DNA from: JANWHQ01 sp963775275
GTDB lineage: Bacteria; Pseudomonadota; Alphaproteobacteria; Caulobacterales; Caulobacteraceae
NCBI GenBank assembly: GCA_963775275.1
Contig: CAVZII010000005.1
Location: 1-64,000 of the forward strand
Direction of reading: 5' to 3'
DNA: 64,000 bases
Part shown: one piece after another, positions 1 through 8,420 of the stretch
Numbering within the stretch: position 1 is the first letter of the stretch
How the letters are laid out: each line of letters opens with the position of its first letter
Position numbers and translations under genes: made by a program
Notes under the pieces: generated by a model
The model's input: the letters and a program-made list of their open reading frames with translations, nothing else
The model's database searches: none
What the model was told of the DNA's origin: nothing

Positions 1-511
1 CCGAGACGAGCAGCGCCGGGTGGCCTTCCTTGAGCGCCATCTGGGCGTGGACGCCCTCGATGCCGAGGCCGACCGTGTTCACCGGCAGCCCGATGGCGGC
101 ATAGGCGCTGGCGGCCTTGGGCCAGGCGCGCACCACATCCAGGCGGAAGACCACGGCCAAGCCCACCAGCAGAGCGACGGCCACGCCCATGCCGGCCCAC
201 ATGGCCTCCTGGACGGCGGCCTCGCGCACGCGCCGCTCGTTCTGGGCGCGGGCGCGGAAGGCCTTTGGCAGGGCCGGTGCGGGCAGCTCGGACACCGGGC
301 GGTCGAACAGCGCCTCGTCCGTGGGCTCGGAGGCGGGCTCGGGGACGCGGGCCAGCGTGGCCGCCTCGGGATCGACCGTCAGCTCGAGCGGCAGGAGCGG
401 CGCCGCTCGCCACGTCGCCCCGCAGCTCGCGCACCTGACGGTGCGCCCATCGCCGACCGCCGAATCCTCGACGAAGTAGCTGGTGGCGCACTCTGGACAG
501 GTCAGGATCAT
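1..511 (-). CDS. MJ0042-type zinc-ribbon membrane protein, partial
   Basis: Reading back from the ATG at 511 gives 170 residues, open to the left edge, so the C-terminus is missing. The N-terminus holds a zinc ribbon with Cys5-x2-Cys8 and Cys27-x2-Cys30, the arrangement of the MJ0042 finger family of alphaproteobacteria. A charged, proline-rich linker follows, then one membrane segment at about residues 104-122 and the start of what is probably an extracytoplasmic domain. Proteins of this build commonly lie divergent from ftsE in Caulobacter relatives; here the two are separated by a tail-sheath and tube gene pair. The molecular role is unknown; metal binding by the cysteines is inferred from the motif. 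The ribbon and membrane helix are clear. Confidence 0.85.
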   Translation of the reverse strand, partial: MILTCPECATSYFVEDSAVGDGRTVRCASCGATWRAAPLLPLELTVDPEAATLARVPEPASEPTDEALFDRPVSELPAPALPKAFRARAQNERRVREAAVQEAMWAGMGVAVALLVGLAVVFRLDVVRAWPKAASAYAAIGLPVNTVGLGIEGVHAQMALKEGHPALLVS

Positions 512-689
512 GGCCGCCAATCGGACCTTGCCGCCCCGGCTCCCGAGGTCGCCGATTTCCGTCCCCATGTCCAGAACGCCCGCGGACCGCGCCAGTGCGG
601 TCTGGCTGTACACCATGCGCGTTATACGCGATGGTTCTTCCCGTGCTCGGCTAGAGCAACTCCCGTTCACGTCGAAGGCGGCGCCGAAG

Positions 690-2615
690 ATGCCTGGAAC
701 CACACGCCATTTTGGCGTCCACGTCGGCGAGCCCGCCAGCGACGCGGGGGAGTCATCGGCGCCTCCACTTCGGTCGCCGCCTTCGTCGGCCTGATGAACC
801 GCGGACCGGTGAATGCGCCGATCCGGATCCACAGCTTCGGCGACTTCGAGCGGCGCTTCGGCGGCCTGGATGCGGCCAGCGAGACCAGCTACGCGGTCAG
901 CCAGTTCTTCACCAACGGCGGCGGCGCGGCCGTGGTCTCGCGCATCGCCTCGTCGGACGCCGCCACGGCCAGCGTCAACGTCGCCGGCCCGAACCCGACG
1001 CCCGGCGGGACCTATGGCGCGCCCGTGGTCAAGATCTCGGCCGCCGACCCCGGCGCATGGGGAAACGGCATCCACGTGACGGTCGACTACGACACGGAGG
1101 ATCCGGCGAGCCTGTTCACCTGGTCGCCACGGAGTGGGGCGGGGTCGCCGACCGGCCCAGCAGCCTGGGCTCGACGTCCTTGCAGGGGGTGACCCTCTCG
1201 CCTGCGGGCGGCACGGCGGTCCAGGCCCTGCGAGACATGGCCAGCCCGCTGATCCAGCTGAGCCCTGTCGGCGCGAGCGGCGCCAATCCGGCCCCCACCG
1301 GCGCCGTCAGCGGCCCCATCACGGACGCGCAGGCGCGGGGCCTTTCGGGCCAGACCCTGACCGTCGCGGTCGCCCCGGCCGACGCGGAGGGCTCGAGCGG
1401 GACCTCCTACGATCTCCAGCTGGGGACCATAGAGGACATGGCCGGCGTCGCCCCGGCGCTGCAGACGGCGATGCTGGCGCATCCGGCCCTGGCGGACGCG
1501 AAGGTCGTCCGGGTTGGATCGACGGTCCAGGTCTCGCTGACCTCTCCCGCCAACGCCCTCGTGATCCTCACGTTCAGCGGCGCAGCGGCCGGCGTGCTCG
1601 GGCTCGCCGCCTCCAACGTCCAGGCCTATGTGCTGGGCGCCAAGACCGACGCCGGCGCGCAGTCGGCCGGCGTCGCCGGCGTCGACGCCGCTGCGCCGCC
1701 GACCGCTGGCGCCCTGATCGGCGATCAGGGCGCCAGGACCGGGATCTACGCCCTGGACGAGGTCGAGGCCTTCAACCTGCTGTGCATGCCCGACCTGTTC
1801 ACCATGACGGCCGAGGACGCGGACCGGTGATTACGGTCGCCACGGACTACTGCATGGCGCGCCGCTCGTTCATGATCGTCGACCTGCCGGCCTCGGTGAA
1901 CACGGTGGACGCGGCCCAGGCCTGGGTCGCACAGGCGGCGGTCTACGCCAGCCCGAACGCCGGCGGCGGCTACGCCGCGGCCTACTTCCCTGCGGTGCAA
2001 ATTCCCGACCCGATCTCCGGCTACCGGTTGCGCACGTCCGCGCCCAGCGGGACCATGGCGGGGATCTACGCCCTCACCGACGCGAGCCGGGGCGTCTGGA
2101 CCGCGCCCGCCGGCGTCCAGGCCGTCCTGAACGGCGTGGTGTCGCTGGCCTGCCCGCTGAACGACGAGCAGAACGGCCTGCTCAATCCCCTCGGGCTGAA
2201 CGCCCTGCGCACCTTGCCCGCCTACGGCAACGTCGCTTGGGGGGCGCTCACCCTGGCGGGCGGCGAGGCGGTCCAATCGGAATGGAAGTTCGCGCCCGTC
2301 CGCCGGCTAGGGCTGTTCATCGAGAACAGCCTGGCGAGCGGGCTGCAGTGGGCGGTGTTCGAACCGAACGACGAGGCCCTGTGGTCGCGGATCGGGCTGG
2401 AGACGACGGCGTTCATGCAGAAGCTCTACCAAGAGGGCGCCTTCGCCGGCGCCACCGCTTCCCAGTCCTACTTCGTCACCTGCGACGCCACGACAACGAG
2501 CGCGCAGGACCAAGCCGACGGCGTCGTCAACGTCCAGGTCGGCTTCTCGCCCGTGCACCCGGCCGAGTTCATCATCATCAGTTTCCAGCAGGCGGCCGGC
2601 CAACCAGCCGCCTGA
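690..2615 (+). pseudogene. Contractile tail sheath protein (gp18/eCIS type), three frameshifts
   Basis: Three successive frames together encode about 642 residues resembling the sheath of contractile phage tails and related injection systems. The N-terminal part carries the family-typical segment GASTSVAAFVG near 760-792, then the start of the domain ending in NGIHVTVDYDTEDPASLF. Reading moves to the next frame near 1117 and again near 1815-1830; the first break is at the G-run about 746-750. Each break fits loss of one base. The C-terminal third (1830-2615) is intact and shows the conserved sheath end: ARRSFMIVDLP, LRTLPAYGNVAWGA, FVTCDATTTSAQDQADG and HPAEFIIISFQQ. The ATG at 690 gives a plausible start. 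A tube gene follows, the usual neighbour of a sheath gene. No baseplate, spike or AAA ATPase gene is nearby. It may be a decayed gene or partly a victim of sequencing errors. Confidence 0.8.
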
Positions 2616-2687
2616 GCAAAGTCAGCCCCTGGCCGCGCCGTCCGCCGACGCGGCGGCCAGGCGCGCTCGCCAAGGACCGTTCACCTC

Positions 2688-3164
2688 ATGGCCCCCTCCT
2701 CCCCAAACCCCTCCCCTTTCGATCCATGCCGCGCCTTCAGGTTCCGCATCCGCCTGGACGGCGCCTGCGTAGCGGCCTTCCAGAGGGTCGACGTCCTCGG
2801 GCGAAGCATCGAGGCGGCGGCCGGCGGCGCGCACAGCGGCCCCGGCGCGCCGCGCTCCGCGCCCGGACAGACCCGGTTCGCCCCGGTGACGCTGGAGCGG
2901 GGCGTAACGCTGGACCCTGCCTTCGACGCCTGGGCGCAGAACGCCTGGACGTCCACGCTGGAAGATGTCCGCGGGGACATCCGCGTGGAGGTCTGCGACG
3001 CGGCGGGCCAGCTCGAGACAGCCTATGTGGTCCACCAATGCTGGCCCTCCCAATACGTTTCGCTGCGCGGGCTCGGCGCGGGAACCGAGACGACGGCGAT
3101 CCAGACCCTGGTCCTGCAGAACGAGGGCTGGGCGCGCGATCCCGGCGCGACGGCTTCGGCCTAG
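2688..3164 (+). CDS. Tail tube protein (T4 gp19-like)
   Basis: This 158-residue protein has the compact form of the inner-tube protein of contractile tails and extracellular injection systems. An early FRFRIRLDG strand precedes the segment AAFQRVDVLG, and a mid-region REG-like patch (TLERGVTLDPAFDAWAQNAW) matches the way tube proteins of this family read (usually K-x-x-L-K-R-G-x-x...F-x-x-W). It ends with a strand-rich section around TAYVVHQCWPSQY and TTAIQTLVLQNEGW. It lies 72 bp after the sheath gene on the same strand and has no frameshift. With a functional sheath it would polymerise into the inner tube; no other injection-system component is visible in the window. The family call is from pattern recognition; a partner function outside a tail cannot be excluded. 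Confidence 0.75.
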   Translation: MAPSSPNPSPFDPCRAFRFRIRLDGACVAAFQRVDVLGRSIEAAAGGAHSGPGAPRSAPGQTRFAPVTLERGVTLDPAFDAWAQNAWTSTLEDVRGDIRVEVCDAAGQLETAYVVHQCWPSQYVSLRGLGAGTETTAIQTLVLQNEGWARDPGATASA

Positions 3165-3313
3165 GCGCCCTGTGGCGTTCGAGCCCTCGCCCATGCCCGC
3201 GACGGCCCGGCGGGACGGAAAGAAATCACGGTGGCGCGCCCCGGGCAGGTCGGTATCATGATCATTGAATCGGACCCAGCCGCCCCGTCCAGGGGCCGCC
3301 GATCGTCGCCCGT

Positions 3314-4060
3314 ATGTCAAGAACGCCCACCGCGACCGCCATCGCCGCGGCAGACCAGACCGAAAACGCAGAGATCGTCCGCTTCGAGGACGTGGGCATG
3401 CGCTATGGGCGTTCGGCGGAGGTCCTGAAGGACGTCAGCTTCACCTTGAGCCGAGGGGAGTTCTTCTTCCTGACCGGGCCGTCCGGCGCGGGCAAGAGCT
3501 CGCTGCTCAAGCTGATCTACCTCGGCCACCGGCCCTCGCGGGGCCTGATCAGCCTGTTCGGGCGCGACACCTCCACGCTGCCCAGGAAGGCGCTGCCGCA
3601 GCTGCGCCGGCGGATCGGGGTGGTGCACCAGGACCACCGGCTGCTGAACCACATCTCCGCGTTCGACAACGCCGCCCTGCCCCTGCGCGTGGCCCGGCTG
3701 AAGCCGTCCACCTACGCGTCCGACGTGGCAGAGCTGCTCACCTGGGTGGGGCTGGGGCGAAAGTTCAACGCCCTGCCGCCCACGCTGGCGGGCGGGGAGA
3801 AGCAGCGGCTGGCGATCGCGCGCGCGGTGGTCGGGCGACCCGACATCCTGCTGGCCGACGAGCCCACCGGCAACATCGACCATGAGATGGGCCTAAGGAT
3901 CCTGAGGCTCCTTGTGGAGCTGAACCGTCTGGGAACGACAGTGGTGGTCGCGAGTCACGACCAGGACCTGGTGGCCCGCTCGGGCCGGCCGGTGATGCAG
4001 CTGGAGCAGGGCCGGCTCTTCGTCCCTGAACCCGGCGCCGCGCCGGAGGCGGTGGGCTGA
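3314..4060 (+). CDS. ftsE: Cell division ATP-binding protein FtsE
   Basis: ABC-type ATPase of 248 residues that pairs with FtsX at the septum to control peptidoglycan hydrolysis during division. Walker A GPSGAGKS is at residues 55-62, the Q-loop glutamine at 106, the signature LAGGE at 158-162 (LSGGE in most relatives), Walker B ILLADE at 178-183 and the switch histidine at 215 in ASHD. The 20-residue N-terminal extension before the nucleotide-binding fold is longer than in enteric FtsE. The stop overlaps the ftsX start by one base, which implies translational coupling. Upstream lies the sheath/tube pair rather than a divergent gene, so its promoter should sit in 3165-3313; I find no convincing -35/-10 there. 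Confidence 0.95.
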   Translation: MSRTPTATAIAAADQTENAEIVRFEDVGMRYGRSAEVLKDVSFTLSRGEFFFLTGPSGAGKSSLLKLIYLGHRPSRGLISLFGRDTSTLPRKALPQLRRRIGVVHQDHRLLNHISAFDNAALPLRVARLKPSTYASDVAELLTWVGLGRKFNALPPTLAGGEKQRLAIARAVVGRPDILLADEPTGNIDHEMGLRILRLLVELNRLGTTVVVASHDQDLVARSGRPVMQLEQGRLFVPEPGAAPEAVG

Positions 4061-4965
4061 TGGCCAGGCCCGCCGAGACACTCCAGCCGCGCTGGCGCCC
4101 CGCGCCGCTGCTGCCGCGCGAGCGGGCCCAGGACTTCCTGATGGTGTTCGTGGGCGCGGTCCTGAGCTTCTTCGCCTGCCTGGCGGTGATCGCAGCCCTC
4201 GGCGCCAGCCGCGCGGCGAGCGGCTGGAACGCCGAGCTGAAGGGGGAGGCCACGGTGCTGGTCAGGCCCTCGGGCGACGAGAGCCCGGACGCCGCGGCCG
4301 AGCGGGCCGCGAGCGCGCTCGGCGCGGTCAAGGGCGTGGCCGAGGCCCGGGTCTTGGAGACGAGCAAGGCCCAGGCGCTGGTGGCGCCCTGGCTCGGATC
4401 GGGCGCGCAGCTTGCGGATCTGCCGCTGCCCCGGCTGATCGAGGTGGACTTCAATCCCAAGTCCCAGGTCCAGCCGTCGAGCGCGGACTTGGCGGCCGCC
4501 CTGCGCGTCGCCAGCGTCGACGGGACGGTGGACGACCACAGCCGCTGGACCGGCGCCATCGAACGGGCCGGGGACACCGCGCGCAAGGCCGCCGCCGGGG
4601 CGGCGGCGCTGATCGCCCTGGCGGCGGCGGCGGCGATCGCTTTCGCCACCCACGCCAGCCTGACCGCCCGGCGCGAGGTCGTGGACGTGCTACACCTGAC
4701 CGGCGCGGAGGATCAATTCATCGTGGGGCTGTTCCAGAACCGCCTGGCCGAACTGGCCGCGGCCGCGGGCGCCATCGGCGCGACGGGCGCCGCCCTGGTC
4801 GCCGTGGTCGCCAGGCTCGCCGGAGGCGGCGCGGGCCTGACGCCGGTGCTGCCGATCGCCTGGACGGACCTGCTTGCCGTGTTGCCCTGCCCCCTGATCG
4901 CGGCGGCGGTGGCGGCGGTGGCGGCGCGGCTGACGGCCATGCGGCTGGTGGAGCGGCTGCCGTGA
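4060..4965 (+). CDS. ftsX: Cell division permease FtsX
   Basis: Membrane partner of FtsE, 301 residues. Hydrophobic segments lie near residues 25-48, 168-190, 225-250 and 265-292, the four-helix FtsX topology, with an extracytoplasmic domain between the first two. The region around TARREVVDVLHLTGAEDQFI, just after the second helix, is the conserved cytoplasmic loop that contacts FtsE. The domain between helices 1 and 2 in the family binds activators of cell-wall hydrolases; this is family knowledge. It starts in the ftsE stop codon (TGATG) and ends 24 bp before the next gene, so the run from 3314 to 6407 looks like one transcript. Low sequence conservation is normal for FtsX; order and topology make the call firm. 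Confidence 0.92.
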   Translation: MARPAETLQPRWRPAPLLPRERAQDFLMVFVGAVLSFFACLAVIAALGASRAASGWNAELKGEATVLVRPSGDESPDAAAERAASALGAVKGVAEARVLETSKAQALVAPWLGSGAQLADLPLPRLIEVDFNPKSQVQPSSADLAAALRVASVDGTVDDHSRWTGAIERAGDTARKAAAGAAALIALAAAAAIAFATHASLTARREVVDVLHLTGAEDQFIVGLFQNRLAELAAAAGAIGATGAALVAVVARLAGGGAGLTPVLPIAWTDLLAVLPCPLIAAAVAAVAARLTAMRLVERLP

Positions 4966-4989
4966 CGGGGCGGCCATGAAGGACGGATC

Positions 4990-5700
4990 ATGAAGGGATT
5001 GGCGCTCCTCCTGATCCTGGCGCTGATCTGGACCGCCGGGCTGCTGGCCTTCGCGGCCAGAGTGGCGCGCTCGACTCCCGCGCCGGACCCGCCCGTGGCG
5101 GACGGCGTCGTGGTCCTGACCGGCCCCTCCAACACGCGGATCGCCGCGGCGATGAAGCTGCTGGAGGCGGGCAAGGGCCGGCGCCTGCTGGTCTCGGGCG
5201 TGAACCGCAAAGCGAGCCGGGCCGACATCCGCGCCGTCTCCAAGGCGCCCAAGGCGCTCTACGACTGCTGCGTGGACCTGGGGTTCTCCGCCGCGAACAC
5301 CATCGGCAACGCCCGCGAGACCCAGGCCTGGGCGCGGGCCTATATGATGAGGCGGTTGATCGTGGTCACCGCGGACTACCACATGCCCCGCGCGATCCTC
5401 GAGCTGAAGGGCGCCCTGCCCGAGGGCCGGTTCACGCCCTATCCGGTGGCCACGGGCGAGCTGGACGCCCGGCGCTGGTGGCGCACCGGCGAGGGCCTGC
5501 GGCGGATGATCGTGGAGTACTGCAAGTACGTGGTGATCCTCAGCCGCGAGGCGATCTTGAGCCTCGGCCCGCGCGAGGCGCCGCGCACGCCGCCGATCGC
5601 CGCGATCCGCGAGCCGGTCCCGGCCTCGAGCATCGCCCCGCGGGCCTCCGACGCGCCCACGGCTCATACGCGCCATGAACGACGCCGGAAGCGTCCGTGA
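4990..5700 (+). CDS. YdcF/DUF218 family membrane-anchored protein
   Basis: A 236-residue protein with an N-terminal hydrophobic anchor (residues 2-20) and a DUF218-type domain. Family marks are VVVLTGPSNTRIAAAMKLLEAG followed by the strand LLVSGV, the conserved TIGNARETQ segment in the middle and the strand LIVVTADYHMPRA. DUF218 proteins include SanA and YdcF and are linked to envelope integrity and cell-wall precursor metabolism; the exact reaction is not settled. It is 24 bp after ftsX and its stop overlaps the plsC start by 4 bp, a placement between division and phospholipid genes that fits an envelope job. The C-terminal 35 residues are proline- and charge-rich and less conserved. Confidence 0.85.
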   Translation: MKGLALLLILALIWTAGLLAFAARVARSTPAPDPPVADGVVVLTGPSNTRIAAAMKLLEAGKGRRLLVSGVNRKASRADIRAVSKAPKALYDCCVDLGFSAANTIGNARETQAWARAYMMRRLIVVTADYHMPRAILELKGALPEGRFTPYPVATGELDARRWWRTGEGLRRMIVEYCKYVVILSREAILSLGPREAPRTPPIAAIREPVPASSIAPRASDAPTAHTRHERRRKRP

Positions 5701-6407
5701 TCTGGGTCCGCTCGCTGCTGTTCGTGGCCTGGTTCTACCTGGTCTCGGTCCCACTCGCGATCCTCTACGTCGCCGTCCTGGTCCTGCCGCGCAGGGCGAT
5801 GATCGAGGCGATGCGGCTCTGGGCGCGGATGGTCCTGTTCGGCCTGAGGGTGCTGGCCGGGGTGACCGTGGAGGTCCGGGGCCGGGAGCATCGGCCGACC
5901 GGCGCCGCGCTCGTGGCGTCCAAGCACCAGTGCATGCTCGACTTCATCGCGCCGCTCGCCATCCTGCCGGACGCCTGCTTCGTGCTGAAGAAGGAGCTGA
6001 TGCTCATCCCATTCTTCGGCTGGCACGCCTGGAAGGCAAGGATGATCCCCGTCGACCGCGCCGCCCACGCCAACGCGCTGCGAGCCATGCTGAAGGCGGT
6101 GAAGGACCGGCTGGCGCAGGCGCCGCGCCAGATCGTCATCTTCCCGGAAGGCACGCGCAAGGCGCCGGGCGCCCCGCCGGACTACAAGCCGGGCGTGGCC
6201 GCCATCTACCGCGAGCTCGGCATCGCCTGCACGCCGATGGCCACCAACTCCGGCGCGCACTGGCCGGCCCACGGCGTGCTTCGCCGGCCGGGGACCATCG
6301 TCTTCGAGTTCCTGGAGCCGATAGGTCCCGGCCTGCCGCGGGCGAAGTTCATGCGAGAGCTCGAGGGCCGGATCGAGCTGGCGTCCAAGGGGCTGCTCGG
6401 CCTCTAA
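5697..6407 (+). CDS. plsC: 1-acyl-sn-glycerol-3-phosphate acyltransferase (PlsC family)
   Basis: A 236-residue membrane-bound acyltransferase that converts lysophosphatidic acid to phosphatidic acid, or a close relative acting on another lysolipid. The catalytic H-x4-D motif is at H77-D82 in SKHQCMLDF, and the substrate-binding FPEGTR motif is at 149-154. Two hydrophobic stretches (about 5-30 and 43-55) anchor the N-terminus. Translation starts at a GTG whose last bases form the stop of the YdcF-like gene (GTGA, 4-bp overlap), so it is coupled to that operon. It ends convergently against the ChaC gene, the two overlapping by 4 bp. Paralogues of this family are common, so the acceptor cannot be fixed from sequence. 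Confidence 0.9.
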   Translation: MIWVRSLLFVAWFYLVSVPLAILYVAVLVLPRRAMIEAMRLWARMVLFGLRVLAGVTVEVRGREHRPTGAALVASKHQCMLDFIAPLAILPDACFVLKKELMLIPFFGWHAWKARMIPVDRAAHANALRAMLKAVKDRLAQAPRQIVIFPEGTRKAPGAPPDYKPGVAAIYRELGIACTPMATNSGAHWPAHGVLRRPGTIVFEFLEPIGPGLPRAKFMRELEGRIELASKGLLGL

Positions 6408-6964
6408 GCCGCTTCGGCCTCGAGCGCCTCGACCTTGACCAGCAGCGTCTCCATGGCCCGGTCGCGCACGCCCTCCTCATGCAGGTGCGAGACGAGGTCG
6501 CGCAAGTAGTCGATATTGCGGCCCGACAGGCCCTCGGAGCCCGCGATCAGGCGCGCCTGGCTGTCGAGGTCGAGACGCCCGGCCCACTGTGGGTGACCCA
6601 TGTCTGACACGAACACCAGGGCGCGGATGCGTCGGCGATCCTCGAGCCTGACGTCGGCGAAGGATTCCACATAGGTTTCGGTGGGCTGCTCACGCTGGAG
6701 CAGGTAGTCGTGGGTCGCCGGCCAGTCGGACTGGGCCACGCGGAAGGCGACGCCCCTGACGGATCCTCCCGGCGCGAGCCCGAGGACCAGGCCAGGCGCC
6801 TCGGGCACGCCGCGATGGTAGACGGAGTAGATGCAGAAGGCCCGCCGACGGCCGTGCAGCACGGCGCGCCGGCGCTCGGCGTGGGGGAAGCCCGGCCGCC
6901 ACATCAGCGAGCCGTAGCCGAACACCCATCGGTCCTGCGCTGGAACGCCCACGGCGCGCACCAT
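6404..6964 (-). CDS. ChaC-type gamma-glutamylcyclotransferase
   Basis: A 186-residue enzyme of the ChaC branch, which cleaves glutathione to 5-oxoproline and Cys-Gly in the cytoplasm. The substrate-binding YGSLMW motif is at residues 17-22, the basic run RRRAF at 40-43 follows, and the likely catalytic glutamate is E92 in QREQPTETY. The reading frame stays open upstream of 6964 because of high G+C, but homologous sequence begins at the ATG at 6964. It is convergent with plsC and divergent from the family 17 glycosyltransferase. The length is at the short end for bacterial ChaC, with no missing motif. Confidence 0.88.
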   Translation of the reverse strand: MVRAVGVPAQDRWVFGYGSLMWRPGFPHAERRRAVLHGRRRAFCIYSVYHRGVPEAPGLVLGLAPGGSVRGVAFRVAQSDWPATHDYLLQREQPTETYVESFADVRLEDRRRIRALVFVSDMGHPQWAGRLDLDSQARLIAGSEGLSGRNIDYLRDLVSHLHEEGVRDRAMETLLVKVEALEAEAA

Positions 6965-7097
6965 GCCCCGGCCGTCCGTGGCTTCCAAGGGCGCTGGCGC
7001 GGCGGTGCATCGCTTGAAAGGCAGACGATGCCAACTCGACGGGCTATTCTTAACACTGCGGCGCTCTTTGGCCGGTTCACCCTCGCCTGACGCACGG

Positions 7098-8420
7098 ATG
7101 CACGCCCTGTCTTCGCCCAACGCCGCGTCCGAGGCCGGACGGCTCGCCGTGCAGGCCTGCCGGCGCGCCTTCGCCGCCGACCTCGCGGGGGGCGCCGCCG
7201 ATGCGGACAGCGGATGCGGCGGCCAGACGGCCGAGCTGCAGGCCCGGCTGGCCAGTGCGCCGAACCGCGAGGCGGATGAGCTGCTCGAGCGCGTCTTCTG
7301 CGTCCTGCGCACCGCGGACGCGACGACGGCGGCCTGGCTGCTGGAGGCCATGGCGCCGATCTGTGACGCGGCCGGCGAGGGCGAGGCGTTGCGCGAGACG
7401 CTCGCCGCGGTCCGGGAGGGCGCTCGCGCCGCGGCGTCCGCGCCGGGCGAAACGGCCGACCCGCGCCGGAACGGAATCGCGGCCTGCCTGGCGGAGGCCT
7501 GCGCCAGCGCCGGCGCCTGGCGGGCCGCCATCGCCCGCTTCCGCGTCCCGCCCAAGGCCGAGGGCTTCCTCAATCAGGTCCGCTGCGAGCTGGCGCGCTG
7601 CGTGGGGCAGGATTTCCTGTCGGGGTTCGCGCCGACCTTCGCGCCGGCCGGACCGCGCCGGATCTTCGATCTCTTCCCCTTCAACGGCGAGGTCGAGCTG
7701 TTGCGGCTCAAGCTCGAGGAGATGGGTCCCTGGGTCGACCGCTTCGTCATCGTGGAGGCGGCCGAGACCTTCACCGGCCGGCGCAAGACGCCCTACTTCC
7801 CCCAGCAGGCGGCCGCGTTCGCCGACTTCATGGGCAAGATCGTCTATGTCCCTGTCGATCGCTTTCCGGCGCACCTGACCTCGCCCTGGGCGCGCGAGTT
7901 CCACCAGCGGGATCAGGCCGCGACCGGCCTGAAGGGCCTGTGTGCGCCGACCGACCTTGTCATCCTGTCGGACGTGGACGAAGTGCTGCGCCGCGAGGCG
8001 GTCGAGAACTTCCACGGCCTCGGCGCCGGCGCCTGCTTGAAGATCTTCCGCTACTTCCTCAACTGCGAGGCGCGCTATGAGAAGGCGGTCGTCAAGGCGG
8101 CGATCGTGCGCGCCGACCAGTTGGCGAGGAACGGCTCGAGCTATCTGCGCCTTGGCCTGGCGCGCCACGCGCGCAACCAGCGCGTCGCCGACGCCGGCTG
8201 GCACTTCACCTCGGTGCTCGGCCCCGACGAGCTGGAGCGCAAGTTCCAGAGCTTCTCGCATGTGGAGCACGCCCACCTGGACCGGGACTACTTCGAGGAG
8301 CTGAAGCGGAGGTTCCGCAGCGGCAGGATCGGCTCCAAGTATGTCCGCCGCGCGCTGGACGAGGACCTGCCTGGCTACATCGCGCGCAACCGCGAGGCGC
8401 TGGAGCCCTATCTGCTCTGA
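7098..8420 (+). CDS. Glycosyltransferase family 17 protein with N-terminal helical extension
   Basis: 440 residues from the ATG at 7098. The second half is a family 17 glycosyltransferase, related to the enzyme that adds bisecting N-acetylglucosamine in animals: RIFDLFPFNGEVELLRLKL, the segment FVIVEAAETFTGRRK and a DxD-like metal/nucleotide site in LVILSDVDEVLR. Bacterial members are usually linked to surface glycan assembly; donor and acceptor are unknown. The first about 160 residues are alanine-rich and helical with several cysteines and are not part of the catalytic fold; they could be a docking domain. The frame is open to 6963, but that part would overlap the chaC start. The 3' end overlaps the convergent SulP gene by 13 bp. 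Confidence 0.85.
   Translation: MHALSSPNAASEAGRLAVQACRRAFAADLAGGAADADSGCGGQTAELQARLASAPNREADELLERVFCVLRTADATTAAWLLEAMAPICDAAGEGEALRETLAAVREGARAAASAPGETADPRRNGIAACLAEACASAGAWRAAIARFRVPPKAEGFLNQVRCELARCVGQDFLSGFAPTFAPAGPRRIFDLFPFNGEVELLRLKLEEMGPWVDRFVIVEAAETFTGRRKTPYFPQQAAAFADFMGKIVYVPVDRFPAHLTSPWAREFHQRDQAATGLKGLCAPTDLVILSDVDEVLRREAVENFHGLGAGACLKIFRYFLNCEARYEKAVVKAAIVRADQLARNGSSYLRLGLARHARNQRVADAGWHFTSVLGPDELERKFQSFSHVEHAHLDRDYFEELKRRFRSGRIGSKYVRRALDEDLPGYIARNREALEPYLL

Noticed and set aside
618..630. CGCGT-TAT-ACGCG palindrome in the zinc-ribbon/sheath intergenic region
   Set aside because: Only 5-bp arms and no gene-distance logic; likely to occur by chance in GC-rich DNA.
690..3164. A complete extracellular contractile injection system or prophage
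   Set aside because: Only sheath and tube are present; flanking genes are housekeeping, with no integrase, attachment site or baseplate gene.
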